33,527 nucleotides of DNA from the NCBI GenBank assembly GCA_023128035.1, contig JAGMES010000036.1, positions 1-33,527 on the forward strand, in the 5' to 3' direction. The position numbers and the translations under genes are program-made. Each line of letters starts with the position of its first letter. Positions within the stretch are counted from its first letter, which is position 1. Of the stretch, positions 24,401-32,582 are shown piece after piece. The notes under the pieces were generated by a model that was not told the DNA's origin, ran no database searches, and saw only the letters and a program-made list of their open reading frames with translations. This DNA is from Halanaerobiales bacterium. Lineage in GTDB: Bacteria; Bacillota_F; Halanaerobiia; DY22613.

Positions 24401-25201
24401 TCACTCCCATAACTGCACCAATTCTTTTTTACGCGCATAACTTATCAAAGCCTCTCTTTTAATTCCTTCAAATTCAACCTTATACCCTCTACCACCAGTA
24501 GAGGTAATCGAACTGATTTTTTTAATATTTATCAAATAAGAACGATGACTTCTAAAAAAATACCTCGATAACTTTTTTTCTAATTCTTCAAGAGTAGCAG
24601 TTATAACATACTCCCTATCTTTAATATGATAAATAACCCGTTTGTCCACTTTTTCAATAAAATAAATTTCATCAAGCTCTACAAAATTAATTCCTTTCCC
24701 ACTCTCAATCAATATTCTTTTGATAGGTAGTATTAATCTCTCTTCATATATATTTTCAATAGCCTTCTTCACAAAGTTTCGTGACCAGAAAAGACCCATC
24801 TCTTCAAAAATAAATCCACAAGCTTCTCTCAATCCATCAAATCTGTTGTTACAACGTTCTTGTATATTATCTATAGAAGTATAAAAAATTACTTTTACCT
24901 CTTTCTGATTTATCTTAATTTTCTGAATTATATTTAACCAATGCTCACAATACTCACTAATAATCAAAAAACTTCCTCTTTGTTGCAAAATCTTCTTTAA
25001 AACCAATTCACTTTCTGCAAAGTAAACTTGATCAACTTTAGAAATACTTTTCAATTCCAACCCCAATTTATCTAATCGTTTTACCTCTCTATGAACAATC
25101 GCGATCTTGAGCCCGACAAAAATCCTCTCCCTTACCGAAAATTCTAGTTTTGTAGATATATTTGACTTTATAACTACTTTTTCCTTTAAAATAATCTCCA
25201 C
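24401..25201 (-). CDS. LytTR-type regulator with degenerate receiver-like domain
   Basis: 266 residues. The C-terminal 100 residues are a LytTR DNA-binding domain (IYFIEKVDKRVIYHIKDREY, FFRSHRSYLINIKKI, YKVEFEGIKREALISYARKKE). The N-terminal part begins LKIAIVHREVKRLDKLG like a receiver domain, but the phospho-acceptor position is not an Asp in a clear motif (SFLIISEYCEHW), so it may not be phosphorylated. The start is uncertain: GTG at 25201 has a weak site, and the receiver-like fold would begin some 28 residues in. It is paralogous to the gene just upstream (38-bp gap) and probably controls the RiPP cluster that follows 25 bp later. Confidence 0.82.
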   Translation of the reverse strand: MEIILKEKVVIKSNISTKLEFSVRERIFVGLKIAIVHREVKRLDKLGLELKSISKVDQVYFAESELVLKKILQQRGSFLIISEYCEHWLNIIQKIKINQKEVKVIFYTSIDNIQERCNNRFDGLREACGFIFEEMGLFWSRNFVKKAIENIYEERLILPIKRILIESGKGINFVELDEIYFIEKVDKRVIYHIKDREYVITATLEELEKKLSRYFFRSHRSYLINIKKISSITSTGGRGYKVEFEGIKREALISYARKKELVQLWE

Positions 25202-25239
25202 TCATCAAAAATATGTCCTAAAAGTACAAATTTCTTGTC

Positions 25240-25950
25240 TCAAAGCAACATTTCCACTAACACTTTCCTCCTATCATAACTTAAAATTGTTTTTTGATCA
25301 GTCCCTCTAAATTCCACCTGATAGCTTCGTCCAAAAAGAATAAGTTTTTCAACCTGATGCAAATTAATTAGATAAGAACGATGACTACGATAAAAATAAA
25401 ATGGAAGCCTTCTCTCCATGTCGCTTAAAGTTCCTGATGTATTCAATATTTTATCGACCATATGAAAAACTAACTGTTTATTCACCTTCTCAACAAAAAT
25501 AATATCTTCTGGATTCAGAAAAAAAATCGTTTCATTATTTGTAATTAAAATTTTTTCAGGAACCTGAATTATTTTATCACTTTCTTTTAACTGTTCTACT
25601 ACCACTCTATGCAACCATTCTAATCCCATCTCCTGTAAGACCACAAAATCAGCTAGTTCAAATCCTTTAATACTCGTCTCTAGCTCACACTTTAATATAG
25701 AGACCGTAGTATAAAAAATTACTTTCATCATTTTGTTTTTTTGGCTAAGTTCTTTAATGATTACATATCCATTTTCTCCTTCTAATGCTATGTCAGTAAT
25801 CAATAAATCAATTTTTTCTCCTAATCCTATCTGTTTTAAATCATTATAGTTATTTACACACCATATTTTTTCAATCTCATCAACAGAATTTAAATATTCC
25901 TCTAGTGATTTTTTCATTTTATCATTATTAACAGCAACTATCAGTTTCAT
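25240..25950 (-). CDS. LytTR response regulator
   Basis: 236 residues: receiver domain (1-115) with the likely phosphorylated Asp53 in LLITDIALEG, and a LytTR DNA-binding domain (about 135-236) with FYRSHRSYLINLHQVEKL. The usual conserved Lys near residue 100 is not evident, so activation may be unusual. No histidine kinase is encoded in the window. First gene of the regulator-maturase block; quorum or stress control of the RiPP genes is likely by analogy with bacteriocin clusters. Confidence 0.87.
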   Translation of the reverse strand: MKLIVAVNNDKMKKSLEEYLNSVDEIEKIWCVNNYNDLKQIGLGEKIDLLITDIALEGENGYVIIKELSQKNKMMKVIFYTTVSILKCELETSIKGFELADFVVLQEMGLEWLHRVVVEQLKESDKIIQVPEKILITNNETIFFLNPEDIIFVEKVNKQLVFHMVDKILNTSGTLSDMERRLPFYFYRSHRSYLINLHQVEKLILFGRSYQVEFRGTDQKTILSYDRRKVLVEMLL

Positions 25951-26057
25951 ATTTTAACTTTTCACTTCCTTTCGCTAAAAAAATTAATAATTCTTTTTAT
26001 ACTTAAATTCTTTATTTTTTACCAAATTTCCTCCTTTTTATACTCTACAAAAAAATA

Positions 26058-26087
26058 AGCCACTATGACAAAATTATCACAGTGGCT
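26058..26087 (-). terminator. Rho-independent terminator (second of two)
   Basis: Minus strand AGCCACTGTGA pairs with TCATAGTGGCT, followed by TTATTTTTTT. It lies downstream of the exoA terminator and backs it up before the LytTR genes. Confidence 0.8.
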
Positions 26088-26124
26088 GTTTCTTAAATTT
26101 TAAAATCAATCCAAAACAAAAAAA

Positions 26125-26150
26125 CTAAAACAGCAGCTTAACTGTTTTAG
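26125..26150 (-). terminator. Rho-independent terminator of exoA
   Basis: Minus strand CTAAAACAG and CTGTTTTAG form a perfect 9-bp stem followed by TTTTTTTGTTTT, 45 bases after the exoA stop. Confidence 0.85.
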
Positions 26151-26194
26151 CTCTTATATCTGTAAAATTCTTCAGCTTCTTCTCTAAACTATCA

Positions 26195-26956
26195 CTACAC
26201 CATATCCCCTAGTTCTACAACCACAGGGCAATGGTCACTTCCCATTATATCTGAATGAATTAGTGAGTCTTTAATTAAGCCTTTTAACCTTTCAGCAACA
26301 ATAAAGTAATCAATTCTCCACCCTGCATTCCTCTCTCTTGCTTTTCTCATATATGACCACCAACTATAAGCATCTTTCTTATCTGGATATAGATATCTAA
26401 AGGTATCTATAAAACCTGACCCTAATAATTCTGTCATCTTTTCTCTTTCTTCATCTGTAAAACCTGCGTTTTTTCTATTTGTCTTTGGGTTTTTTAAGTC
26501 AATTTCATTATGAGCTACATTAAGATCTCCGCAAAGAATAACAGGTTTTCTGGAATCTAACTCTAATAGATAGTTTCTAAAAACATCTTCCCAAACCATT
26601 CTATACTCAAGCCTTGCCAGCTCTCTTTTAGAATTTGGTGTATATACATTAACCAAATAAAATTCTTCAAATTCTAGAGTTATCACCCTTCCCTCCTGCT
26701 CGTGTTCTTCAATTCCTACTCCACGTGTAAAAGATAAAGGTTTTTTCTTTGTAAATATTGCTGTACCAGAATAACCTTTTTTAACTGCATAATTCCAATA
26801 CTGCTCATATCCTTCTAAATCTAACTCTATTTGCCCTTCTTGCAACTTAATTTCCTGAACACAAAATATGTCAGCATCTGCCTCTTTAAAGTATTCTAAA
26901 AACCCTTTGCCCACACAAGCCCTAAGTCCATTAACGTTCCAAGAAATCAATTTCAT
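26195..26956 (-). CDS. exoA: Exodeoxyribonuclease III / AP endonuclease
   Basis: Cuts DNA at abasic sites and degrades one strand from the 3' end in base excision repair. 253 residues, the usual length. Catalytic motifs are in place: WNVNGLRA (6-13), QEIK with Glu35, CGDLNVAHNEID with Asp143 and Asn145, and GSDHCPV with Asp241 and His242. The ATG at 26956 has GGAGGTGG seven bases upstream; 14 extra upstream residues are dismissed because they run through that site and towards the purR terminator. It appears to be a single-gene unit with terminators on both sides. Confidence 0.96.
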   Translation of the reverse strand: MKLISWNVNGLRACVGKGFLEYFKEADADIFCVQEIKLQEGQIELDLEGYEQYWNYAVKKGYSGTAIFTKKKPLSFTRGVGIEEHEQEGRVITLEFEEFYLVNVYTPNSKRELARLEYRMVWEDVFRNYLLELDSRKPVILCGDLNVAHNEIDLKNPKTNRKNAGFTDEEREKMTELLGSGFIDTFRYLYPDKKDAYSWWSYMRKARERNAGWRIDYFIVAERLKGLIKDSLIHSDIMGSDHCPVVVELGDMV

Positions 26957-26984
26957 ATTATTTCCACCTCCGTAATTATATAAA

Positions 26985-27020
26985 AAAGCTACACACACCC
27001 AAATAGGTATGTCTAGCTTT
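26985..27020 (-). terminator. Rho-independent terminator of purR
   Basis: Minus strand AAAGCTAGACATACC pairs with GGTGTGTGTAGCTTT (14 of 15 positions including one G-U) and runs into T-rich sequence. It sits between purR and the exoA ribosome binding site. Confidence 0.85.
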
Positions 27021-27042
27021 CGAAGCTAATTTTCTTATAATT

Positions 27043-27852
27043 TTACTTTTCCCACTCACACGCCCTGATAACTAAAGTATCTGTATCATTATCTACATCT
27101 TCCAATACTAGCAAAGAGACATAGTTATCGACCAACTTCTTCTCTGGCTTAGCAGTGGCTACAAAAACTCCCATACCTAGAACCTCTGCTTGAAACTCCT
27201 CCATCAGTTCCATCATGCCTCTAGCAGTACCACCAGCTTTCATAAAGTCATCAATAACAATAACTTTTGACTCTGGTGCTAACGCTTTCCGTGGAAGAGA
27301 CATGGTTTCAATTTTACGTGCAGATCCGGTCACATAGTTAATACTCACGACCGACCCTTCTGTAACCTTGCTGCTCCGACGAATAATAACCAGAGGGACA
27401 TTAAAAGCTCTGGCAGTCATCAAGGCAATTGGAATACCTTTGGTCTCCATAGTAATAATATAGTCAGGTTCTTTCTCAGAAAAGTAGGTAGCAAAAATTC
27501 CACCGATCTTATTCACCGCTTCTGGAGTAAATATCAAATCTGTCATATATAAAAAATCTCCCGGTAGTACTCTAGAGGTATCTGACAATTGATCAGAAAG
27601 CTGGTTAAGAAACACTTCAATATCTTCCTTAGCATATATCGGAATATATCGAACTCCTCCAGATGCTCCTGCCAATGTCTCTACCCTTCCTAAATTTAAG
27701 TTTTTAAAAACTTCCTTAATAATGGTCAAATCCTCACTTATTGATGATTTTGCTGAATCAAATTTTTCGGTAAAATATCCCAAAGGAAATAATTTACGCG
27801 GATTATCAGTCAAAACTCTAGTTATTGCAGTAATTCTTTCACTTCTCCGCAT
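27043..27852 (-). CDS. purR: Purine operon regulator PurR
   Basis: A Gram-positive PurR, unrelated to the LacI-type PurR of E. coli: a winged-helix N-terminus (RRSERITAITRVLTDNP) fused to a phosphoribosyltransferase fold that senses PRPP. The PRPP loop VIVIDDFMKAGGTARG is at 197-212. The ATG at 27852 gives 269 residues, close to the B. subtilis length; an ATG at 27873 overlaps the ribosome binding site GGGAGGT. In relatives it represses purine genes when PRPP is low. A pair of PurBoxes lies just upstream, so it probably controls itself. Confidence 0.95.
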   Translation of the reverse strand: MRRSERITAITRVLTDNPRKLFPLGYFTEKFDSAKSSISEDLTIIKEVFKNLNLGRVETLAGASGGVRYIPIYAKEDIEVFLNQLSDQLSDTSRVLPGDFLYMTDLIFTPEAVNKIGGIFATYFSEKEPDYIITMETKGIPIALMTARAFNVPLVIIRRSSKVTEGSVVSINYVTGSARKIETMSLPRKALAPESKVIVIDDFMKAGGTARGMMELMEEFQAEVLGMGVFVATAKPEKKLVDNYVSLLVLEDVDNDTDTLVIRACEWEK

Positions 27853-27873
27853 ATAACTTTCTACCTCCCTCAT

Positions 27874-27912
27874 AAAACGAACATTAGGTCATTTATTTTT
27901 CTATAATGTTCA
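27874..27912. promoter_or_regulatory. PurR operator (two inverted PurBoxes)
   Basis: AAAACGAACATTA, 17 bases, then TAATGTTCA: two CGAACATTA-type PurBoxes facing each other at the 16-17 base spacing known from B. subtilis. They lie 22-60 bp before the purR start. Confidence 0.85.
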
Positions 27913-27978
27913 CTTCTACACCCAAACCTATTCTCCTCTATTGAATTTAAGTTTATTCATACAAAATACCTAACTCAG

Positions 27979-28063
27979 ATGAAATAAAGAAATGATGGCA
28001 AAAATAAGTTGCATAAATGGATATTTCCCAGCAACGTTTTTTGCCCTCACTTCTTTATTTCAT
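27979..28063 (-). terminator. Long imperfect inverted repeat after the nucleotidyltransferase gene
   Basis: Arms of about 35 bases: ATGAAATAAAGAA, TGA, GGCAAAAA and GTTGC on the left are matched in order on the right, with short bulges. The inner part on the minus strand (GTTGC, loop, GCAAC, then TTATTTTT) acts as a terminator 11 bases after the stop at 28075. The very long outer stem is unusual for a simple terminator. Confidence 0.75.
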
Positions 28064-28074
28064 AGGCCAGTCAT

Positions 28075-28839
28075 TTAATTAACCTGCCTCAACCCTATAT
28101 ATTTCTCCATAAAAGCCAGATCACTCGGCTTATCTACATCAAAACCAATCTCAGGATATTCGCACACTAAAGCAGCGGCAGAAAATCCGGTAATCTTATG
28201 TACTCGCTTTTCGAGTTCGGAAATAGTCAAACGTCCTGTGATAAATTTAAATATAAATTTTAGACCAAAGACCTGACTCAACTTCAAAGGATTTTTTCTC
28301 CAGGTTACCAGTTTCCGCATAAAATCAGTTGCCTCGTCAACCACTCTTGGGTGAATGCTAAATATGTTACCACCAGTGTAAACTCCATCACGTAAACGAG
28401 CATAAGTTCGCTGGGTTCCGGGGAATCTACTTTGATTAGCCTCTTTACTAATAATCGGGTAATAACAATCTGCTTCCCTTGTATTACATTGATTGATAAA
28501 AAAGTCAATGGTATCTGATTGGATCAAGGGAATGTCAGATGTCAAAATCAAGATATTACGATCACTCTGCAAAGCTTTGATTCCCGCACTAATATTTTCT
28601 ACAATTTGAGCTTTACTATTAACCAAAATATCAACTTCCTCTAAATAAGGTCGTAAAATATCTACAGGGCCAACCACCGCAACCCGCTCCACCAACTCAG
28701 CCCCAAGAGCGGCTTGCACAACATATTTAACCATGGGAACCCCTTTGATCTCAATCAAGGCTTCATAATCTGAATCGCTACACTCTCTCAAAAGCCCTTT
28801 ATTCTCTGCACCAGCTAAAATAACTACATCCACCTTCAT
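28075..28839 (-). CDS. MobA-like nucleotidyltransferase family protein
   Basis: 254 residues; AAAGGGGG eight bases before ATG. It begins VDVVILAGAENKGLL and IKGVPMVKYVVQAAL, the nucleotide-binding start of the NTP transferase fold, and later has ILTSDIPLI, the metal-binding Asp region. The usual GxGxRM signature is changed to GAENKG, so the substrate cannot be told. Relatives of this length lie between ispE and purR in other Firmicutes (from memory). It starts 16 bp after ispE and is probably co-transcribed with it. Confidence 0.8.
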   Translation of the reverse strand: MKVDVVILAGAENKGLLRECSDSDYEALIEIKGVPMVKYVVQAALGAELVERVAVVGPVDILRPYLEEVDILVNSKAQIVENISAGIKALQSDRNILILTSDIPLIQSDTIDFFINQCNTREADCYYPIISKEANQSRFPGTQRTYARLRDGVYTGGNIFSIHPRVVDEATDFMRKLVTWRKNPLKLSQVFGLKFIFKFITGRLTISELEKRVHKITGFSAAALVCEYPEIGFDVDKPSDLAFMEKYIGLRQVN

Positions 28840-28855
28840 TGCCGAAACCCCCTTT

Positions 28856-29728
28856 TTATAAGGATGAATCTGATCTGGTTCTAGTTCTAATCACTTCTCC
28901 AATCTTCTTTTTGTTCAATATTTCAGCATATCTACTTGCCGTATCTTCATCATCAACAATAGCAAAGAGAGTAGGGCCACTTCCCGACATCAAAACAGGG
29001 TGTAAACCCACATCCTCCATTACTTTTTTTACCTCTGCCACCTTAGGATAATGATGCATGGTTATATCTTCAAAAACATTTACCAGATTCTTTTTAATTC
29101 CTTGACAATCTCTCGAATCTATAGCATTTAACATCCTATTTAAATCAGGGCGTTTATTAATCAACTCCGGGCTGTAATTTGAATAAATCTCTTTTGTAGA
29201 TACACTTATTTCTGGTTTCACCAATATTAACTCCATCTCTGGCAGTGGAGAAATCGACTTCAAATCTGTTCCAATCCCTGAAGCCAATGCAGTGCCACCC
29301 AAAATACAAAAAGGTACATCTGCTCCCAATCTTGCACCAAAGTTCATCAACTCTTCTTTTGAAAATCCTAATTGCCATAGTTTATTCAATCCCATCAAGA
29401 CTGCAGCACCATTTGTACTTCCACCAGCAAGGCCCGCTGCTACCGGGATATTTTTAATAATTTCTATCTGAATACCCCTATCAATCCCGACTTCCTCCAT
29501 CAAAAGTGCTGCAGCCCGATATGCCAGATTGCTCTCATCTTCGGGAACTAGAGGATGATCACAACGAATTTCTATCCCTTTATCATCCTTTTCTCTCAAA
29601 ATCATCTGATCATGCAAATCAATCTCTTGCATAATCATCTCAACATCATGATAACCATCAGGTCGTTTTCTCAGCACATCAAGGGTAAGGTTAATCTTTG
29701 CATAAGCAGAAATCATCAATTCTTTCAA
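28856..29728 (-). CDS. ispE: 4-diphosphocytidyl-2-C-methyl-D-erythritol kinase
   Basis: Phosphorylates CDP-ME in the MEP route to isoprenoids. GHMP kinase motifs: AKINLTLDVLRKRPDGYHDV near the start and the ATP loop PVAAGLAGGSTNGAAVL, then a late GSGPTLFAI motif. The open frame begins at 29788, but no site supports it. A TTG at 29728 has GAGAGGAG eight bases upstream and gives 290 residues; the ATG at 29716 (286 residues) is the alternative. Either matches the family length. Its presence shows the organism uses the MEP pathway. Confidence 0.93.
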   Translation of the reverse strand: MKELMISAYAKINLTLDVLRKRPDGYHDVEMIMQEIDLHDQMILREKDDKGIEIRCDHPLVPEDESNLAYRAAALLMEEVGIDRGIQIEIIKNIPVAAGLAGGSTNGAAVLMGLNKLWQLGFSKEELMNFGARLGADVPFCILGGTALASGIGTDLKSISPLPEMELILVKPEISVSTKEIYSNYSPELINKRPDLNRMLNAIDSRDCQGIKKNLVNVFEDITMHHYPKVAEVKKVMEDVGLHPVLMSGSGPTLFAIVDDEDTASRYAEILNKKKIGEVIRTRTRSDSSL

Positions 29729-29842
29729 TTTGAATACTCCTCTCACTATTTCCAATATTATTGTTTTAGTATTAGCTATTTTTAACAAAACTCCTGCTTA
29801 TCTTAAAGTCGAAATAATAACAAGTTATTATTTCTTAAGTTT

Positions 29843-29911
29843 AACGACTTCAGAAGGGGATTTGAACCCCCACCTTTAGAGGAGAGGGACTTCCCCTTCT
29901 GAAATGTCGTT
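29843..29911 (-). other. 69-nt long hairpin with tRNA T-arm-like segment
   Basis: Arms AACGAC-TTCAGAAGGGGA and TCCCCTTCTGAA-at-GTCGTT pair over 18 bp with a two-base bulge. On the minus strand the 3' half reads GGGGGTTCAAATCCCC, exactly the shape of a tRNA T-arm, followed by TCTGAAG that can pair with TTTCAGA at the 5' side like an acceptor stem. Only 27 bases lie between, too few for D and anticodon arms, and there is no CCA. It could be a decayed tRNA, a structured leader of ispE or a terminator of cphA. Confidence 0.6.
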
Positions 29912-29942
29912 AAAGATTTTACCACTAATACTTCACTACTTT

Positions 29943-32582
29943 TTATCGACATTTCAAAAGTAGGTTGTTGAATCTTTCCTCAGTTGTACTAATATAATCT
30001 TCAATTATTTTATATAACTTTCTCGGATCTTGCTCATAAAAAATAACACCCACATCTCCTGGCATTAGTTCTTTAAGCATAAGCTTTAAAGCTTCTTCTT
30101 CTTGAAAAATAATCTCTGCTTCTATAGCTTTTCTACCTAATAAAATTCCATCATTAAAAAGCTTGGCTACCTCACCCTGATTACGACCTCGCAAATCATG
30201 ATCTTCTTTAATCCAAACACGATCAAAATATTCTCCAACAAGATGTCCAATTTTTACAATAGATTCATCTAACCGATCTCCAGGTACACCTACGACACCT
30301 AAAAGCCGCTTATAACCAATATTTTTGGTAAAATCGATAACTGCACGATATCCATCAATATTATGACCATAATCCAAAATTACCTTCCAACCCCCATGCT
30401 GGGTCAGATTAAGACGGCCAGGATTAGTAGAAATATCCCCCGCGAAACTCTTTAAGCCACTCTTAATTAAATTCAACTCTGTACCTAAACCATAAAGTCC
30501 TGCTATAGCGGCCAATACATTTTCTACCTGGTGAATCGCCTTTCCACCATGTGTCAATGGAATCTTACTAATAGAGATAAGCGGAATTTTCTCATCTTTT
30601 GTCCAAATTTCAATCATACCCAAATTATTAACCACTGCTATACCGCCTAATCCTACGTGATCATTAATAAGTGAATTTTGAGGATTTTGAGTAAAATAAA
30701 CAATCTGTCCTTGGCATCTTTTCGCCATAGCCTGAGTATAAATATTATCACCATTTAACACACAGATACCATCACGCTTAACTGTTTCGACCACCAATGA
30801 CTTAACATTTGCTAAATCTTCCAATGTCTCAATTCCCGACAATCCAAGGTGATCTTCGGTCACATTGATAACAATCCCGACATCACTCTGGTCATATCCC
30901 AATCCAGATCTGATAATTCCACCCCGTGCTGTCTCCAAAACAACTACATCTGTCGCTGAATCTTTCAAAAGCATTTCAGCACTCCATGGACCTGTAGTAT
31001 CTCCTTTATAAATCAAATGGTCATTCAGATAAATCCCATCTGTTGTCGACATTCCTATATTACTTCCTGTTTGCATTAAAATATAATGAATTAATCGAGT
31101 TGCTGTAGTTTTACCATTGGTTCCAGTGACCGCAATAATCGGAATCCTTCCATCATTTTCAGGAAATAACATTTCAATAATAGCTCCAGCTACATTTCTC
31201 TTTTTCCCAACTGTCGGGAAATGATGCATTCTAATTCCTGGAGCAGCATTTATTTCGATTATCGCTCCACCATATCTTGAAATAGGTCTAGATATATCTT
31301 CAGTACGCAAATCTACTCCTGCCACATCCAACCCAATCAAACGAACAGCTCTTTCAACCATTTTTTGATTATCCGGATGAACCAGTTCGGTAACATCATA
31401 GGCAGTTCCACCTGTACTTAAGTTGCCATTTTCTCTTAAAAAAATTTTCTTCCCCTTTGCGATGACAGAATCTAGAGCTAACCCCTGTTTAGCTAAACTA
31501 ACCAATAACACTGGATCAATCTTGATTTTAGTTAAAGGCTTTTCATGTCCTTCTCCTCTCAATTCATCATTATTAACCTTCCCAATCAATTCTCTCACAG
31601 AATAAAAATCATCACCGACAACAAAAGGCGGAAGGCGGTGAGAAACTGCTACCATCTGCCCATTAATAACAGTTAATCGATAATCTTTTCCCTCCACAAA
31701 TTCCTCAATTAAAACCTCTTCATTATAAGCTCTGGCAATCTCGTATGCACGTATTAAGTCAGAGCTTGAATTGATATTCAAAGTTACTCCTTTTCCCTGA
31801 TTACCGTTAACAGGTTTAACAACCAGAGGCTTTGCTAATCTTTCCATCGCTTCTAATGCTTCTTTTACAGTCAATATCAATTCGCCTTTTGTAACTGGTA
31901 AACCCATTTGGCCTAAAAATTCTTTAACCTCCCATTTATTACAAGCCAAATCTACACCAATACAGGAAGTATAATCCGTAATGGTAGCCTGAATCCGTTT
32001 ATATCTAGCTCCATAGCCTAATTGAATTGGACTATTTCTTTCGTTTAACCGAATAACAGGAATACCTCGTTTTTCTGCTTCATCCACAATAACCTGTGTA
32101 CTAGGACCATAACCAAACTTTCGATTTGTCTCTTTTAGCTCTGAGATTATTTCATCAGGATCAATCCTCATTTGATGTACTAATTTTTTGATACACTCAT
32201 AAGAACATTTGCCTGCATGTAAACCTAAAGCCTTATTAAAATAAGAATATATAATTCTATAACCATTGAACTCATTCACAAAACGGGTTTTACCATAACT
32301 GACAGTTTTTCCAACCATACTTTGAAGTTCTAATGCTAAATGTTCCATCACATGTCCTAAAAGAGTTCCACGCTCAAGTCTTTCACAAAATCCACCAGAA
32401 TATCCTTTAGAACAATGATGTGACCTTATACCAGGAAAGAGATGCAAAAGATTTTCTGTAAATTCTGATAGTTCATTTGTATAAACATCATGATATTCTT
32501 CTAAATCTACTTCCATCACTATAATAGGATAGTAAGAATAAATATTTGGCCCATTGATACTATACAGATTTAGTAATCTCAC
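29943..32582 (-). CDS. cphA: Cyanophycin synthetase
   Basis: 879 residues, a typical length. Builds the storage polymer multi-L-arginyl-poly-aspartate from Asp, Arg and ATP. An N-terminal domain (1-160) is followed by an ATP-grasp domain with KPVNGNQGKGV (256-266) and EINAAPGIRMHHFP (443-456), which adds Asp, and a Mur-ligase domain with the P-loop GTNGKTT (487-493), which adds Arg. All the expected motifs are present, so it should be active. The start is GTG at 32582 (GGAGAG upstream), overlapping the cphB stop by four bases (GTGA), so the two are translationally coupled. Confidence 0.96.
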   Translation of the reverse strand: MRLLNLYSINGPNIYSYYPIIVMEVDLEEYHDVYTNELSEFTENLLHLFPGIRSHHCSKGYSGGFCERLERGTLLGHVMEHLALELQSMVGKTVSYGKTRFVNEFNGYRIIYSYFNKALGLHAGKCSYECIKKLVHQMRIDPDEIISELKETNRKFGYGPSTQVIVDEAEKRGIPVIRLNERNSPIQLGYGARYKRIQATITDYTSCIGVDLACNKWEVKEFLGQMGLPVTKGELILTVKEALEAMERLAKPLVVKPVNGNQGKGVTLNINSSSDLIRAYEIARAYNEEVLIEEFVEGKDYRLTVINGQMVAVSHRLPPFVVGDDFYSVRELIGKVNNDELRGEGHEKPLTKIKIDPVLLVSLAKQGLALDSVIAKGKKIFLRENGNLSTGGTAYDVTELVHPDNQKMVERAVRLIGLDVAGVDLRTEDISRPISRYGGAIIEINAAPGIRMHHFPTVGKKRNVAGAIIEMLFPENDGRIPIIAVTGTNGKTTATRLIHYILMQTGSNIGMSTTDGIYLNDHLIYKGDTTGPWSAEMLLKDSATDVVVLETARGGIIRSGLGYDQSDVGIVINVTEDHLGLSGIETLEDLANVKSLVVETVKRDGICVLNGDNIYTQAMAKRCQGQIVYFTQNPQNSLINDHVGLGGIAVVNNLGMIEIWTKDEKIPLISISKIPLTHGGKAIHQVENVLAAIAGLYGLGTELNLIKSGLKSFAGDISTNPGRLNLTQHGGWKVILDYGHNIDGYRAVIDFTKNIGYKRLLGVVGVPGDRLDESIVKIGHLVGEYFDRVWIKEDHDLRGRNQGEVAKLFNDGILLGRKAIEAEIIFQEEEALKLMLKELMPGDVGVIFYEQDPRKLYKIIEDYISTTEERFNNLLLKCR

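Noticed and set aside
25985..26040. 13-codon TTG reading frame behind AAAGGAGG upstream of the LytTR genes
   Set aside because: Very short, Lys/Asn-rich and of chance composition; kept only as a possible leader peptide without support.
28305..28508. Overlapping frames on the opposite strand or in other frames of ispE, glnA, cas10, exporter and maturase genes
   Set aside because: They lie inside well-supported genes, lack ribosome sites and have no recognisable motifs.
29843..29911. Functional tRNA gene
   Set aside because: The T-arm shape is good, but D and anticodon arms cannot fit in 27 bases and CCA is absent, so it is listed as a tRNA-like hairpin instead.
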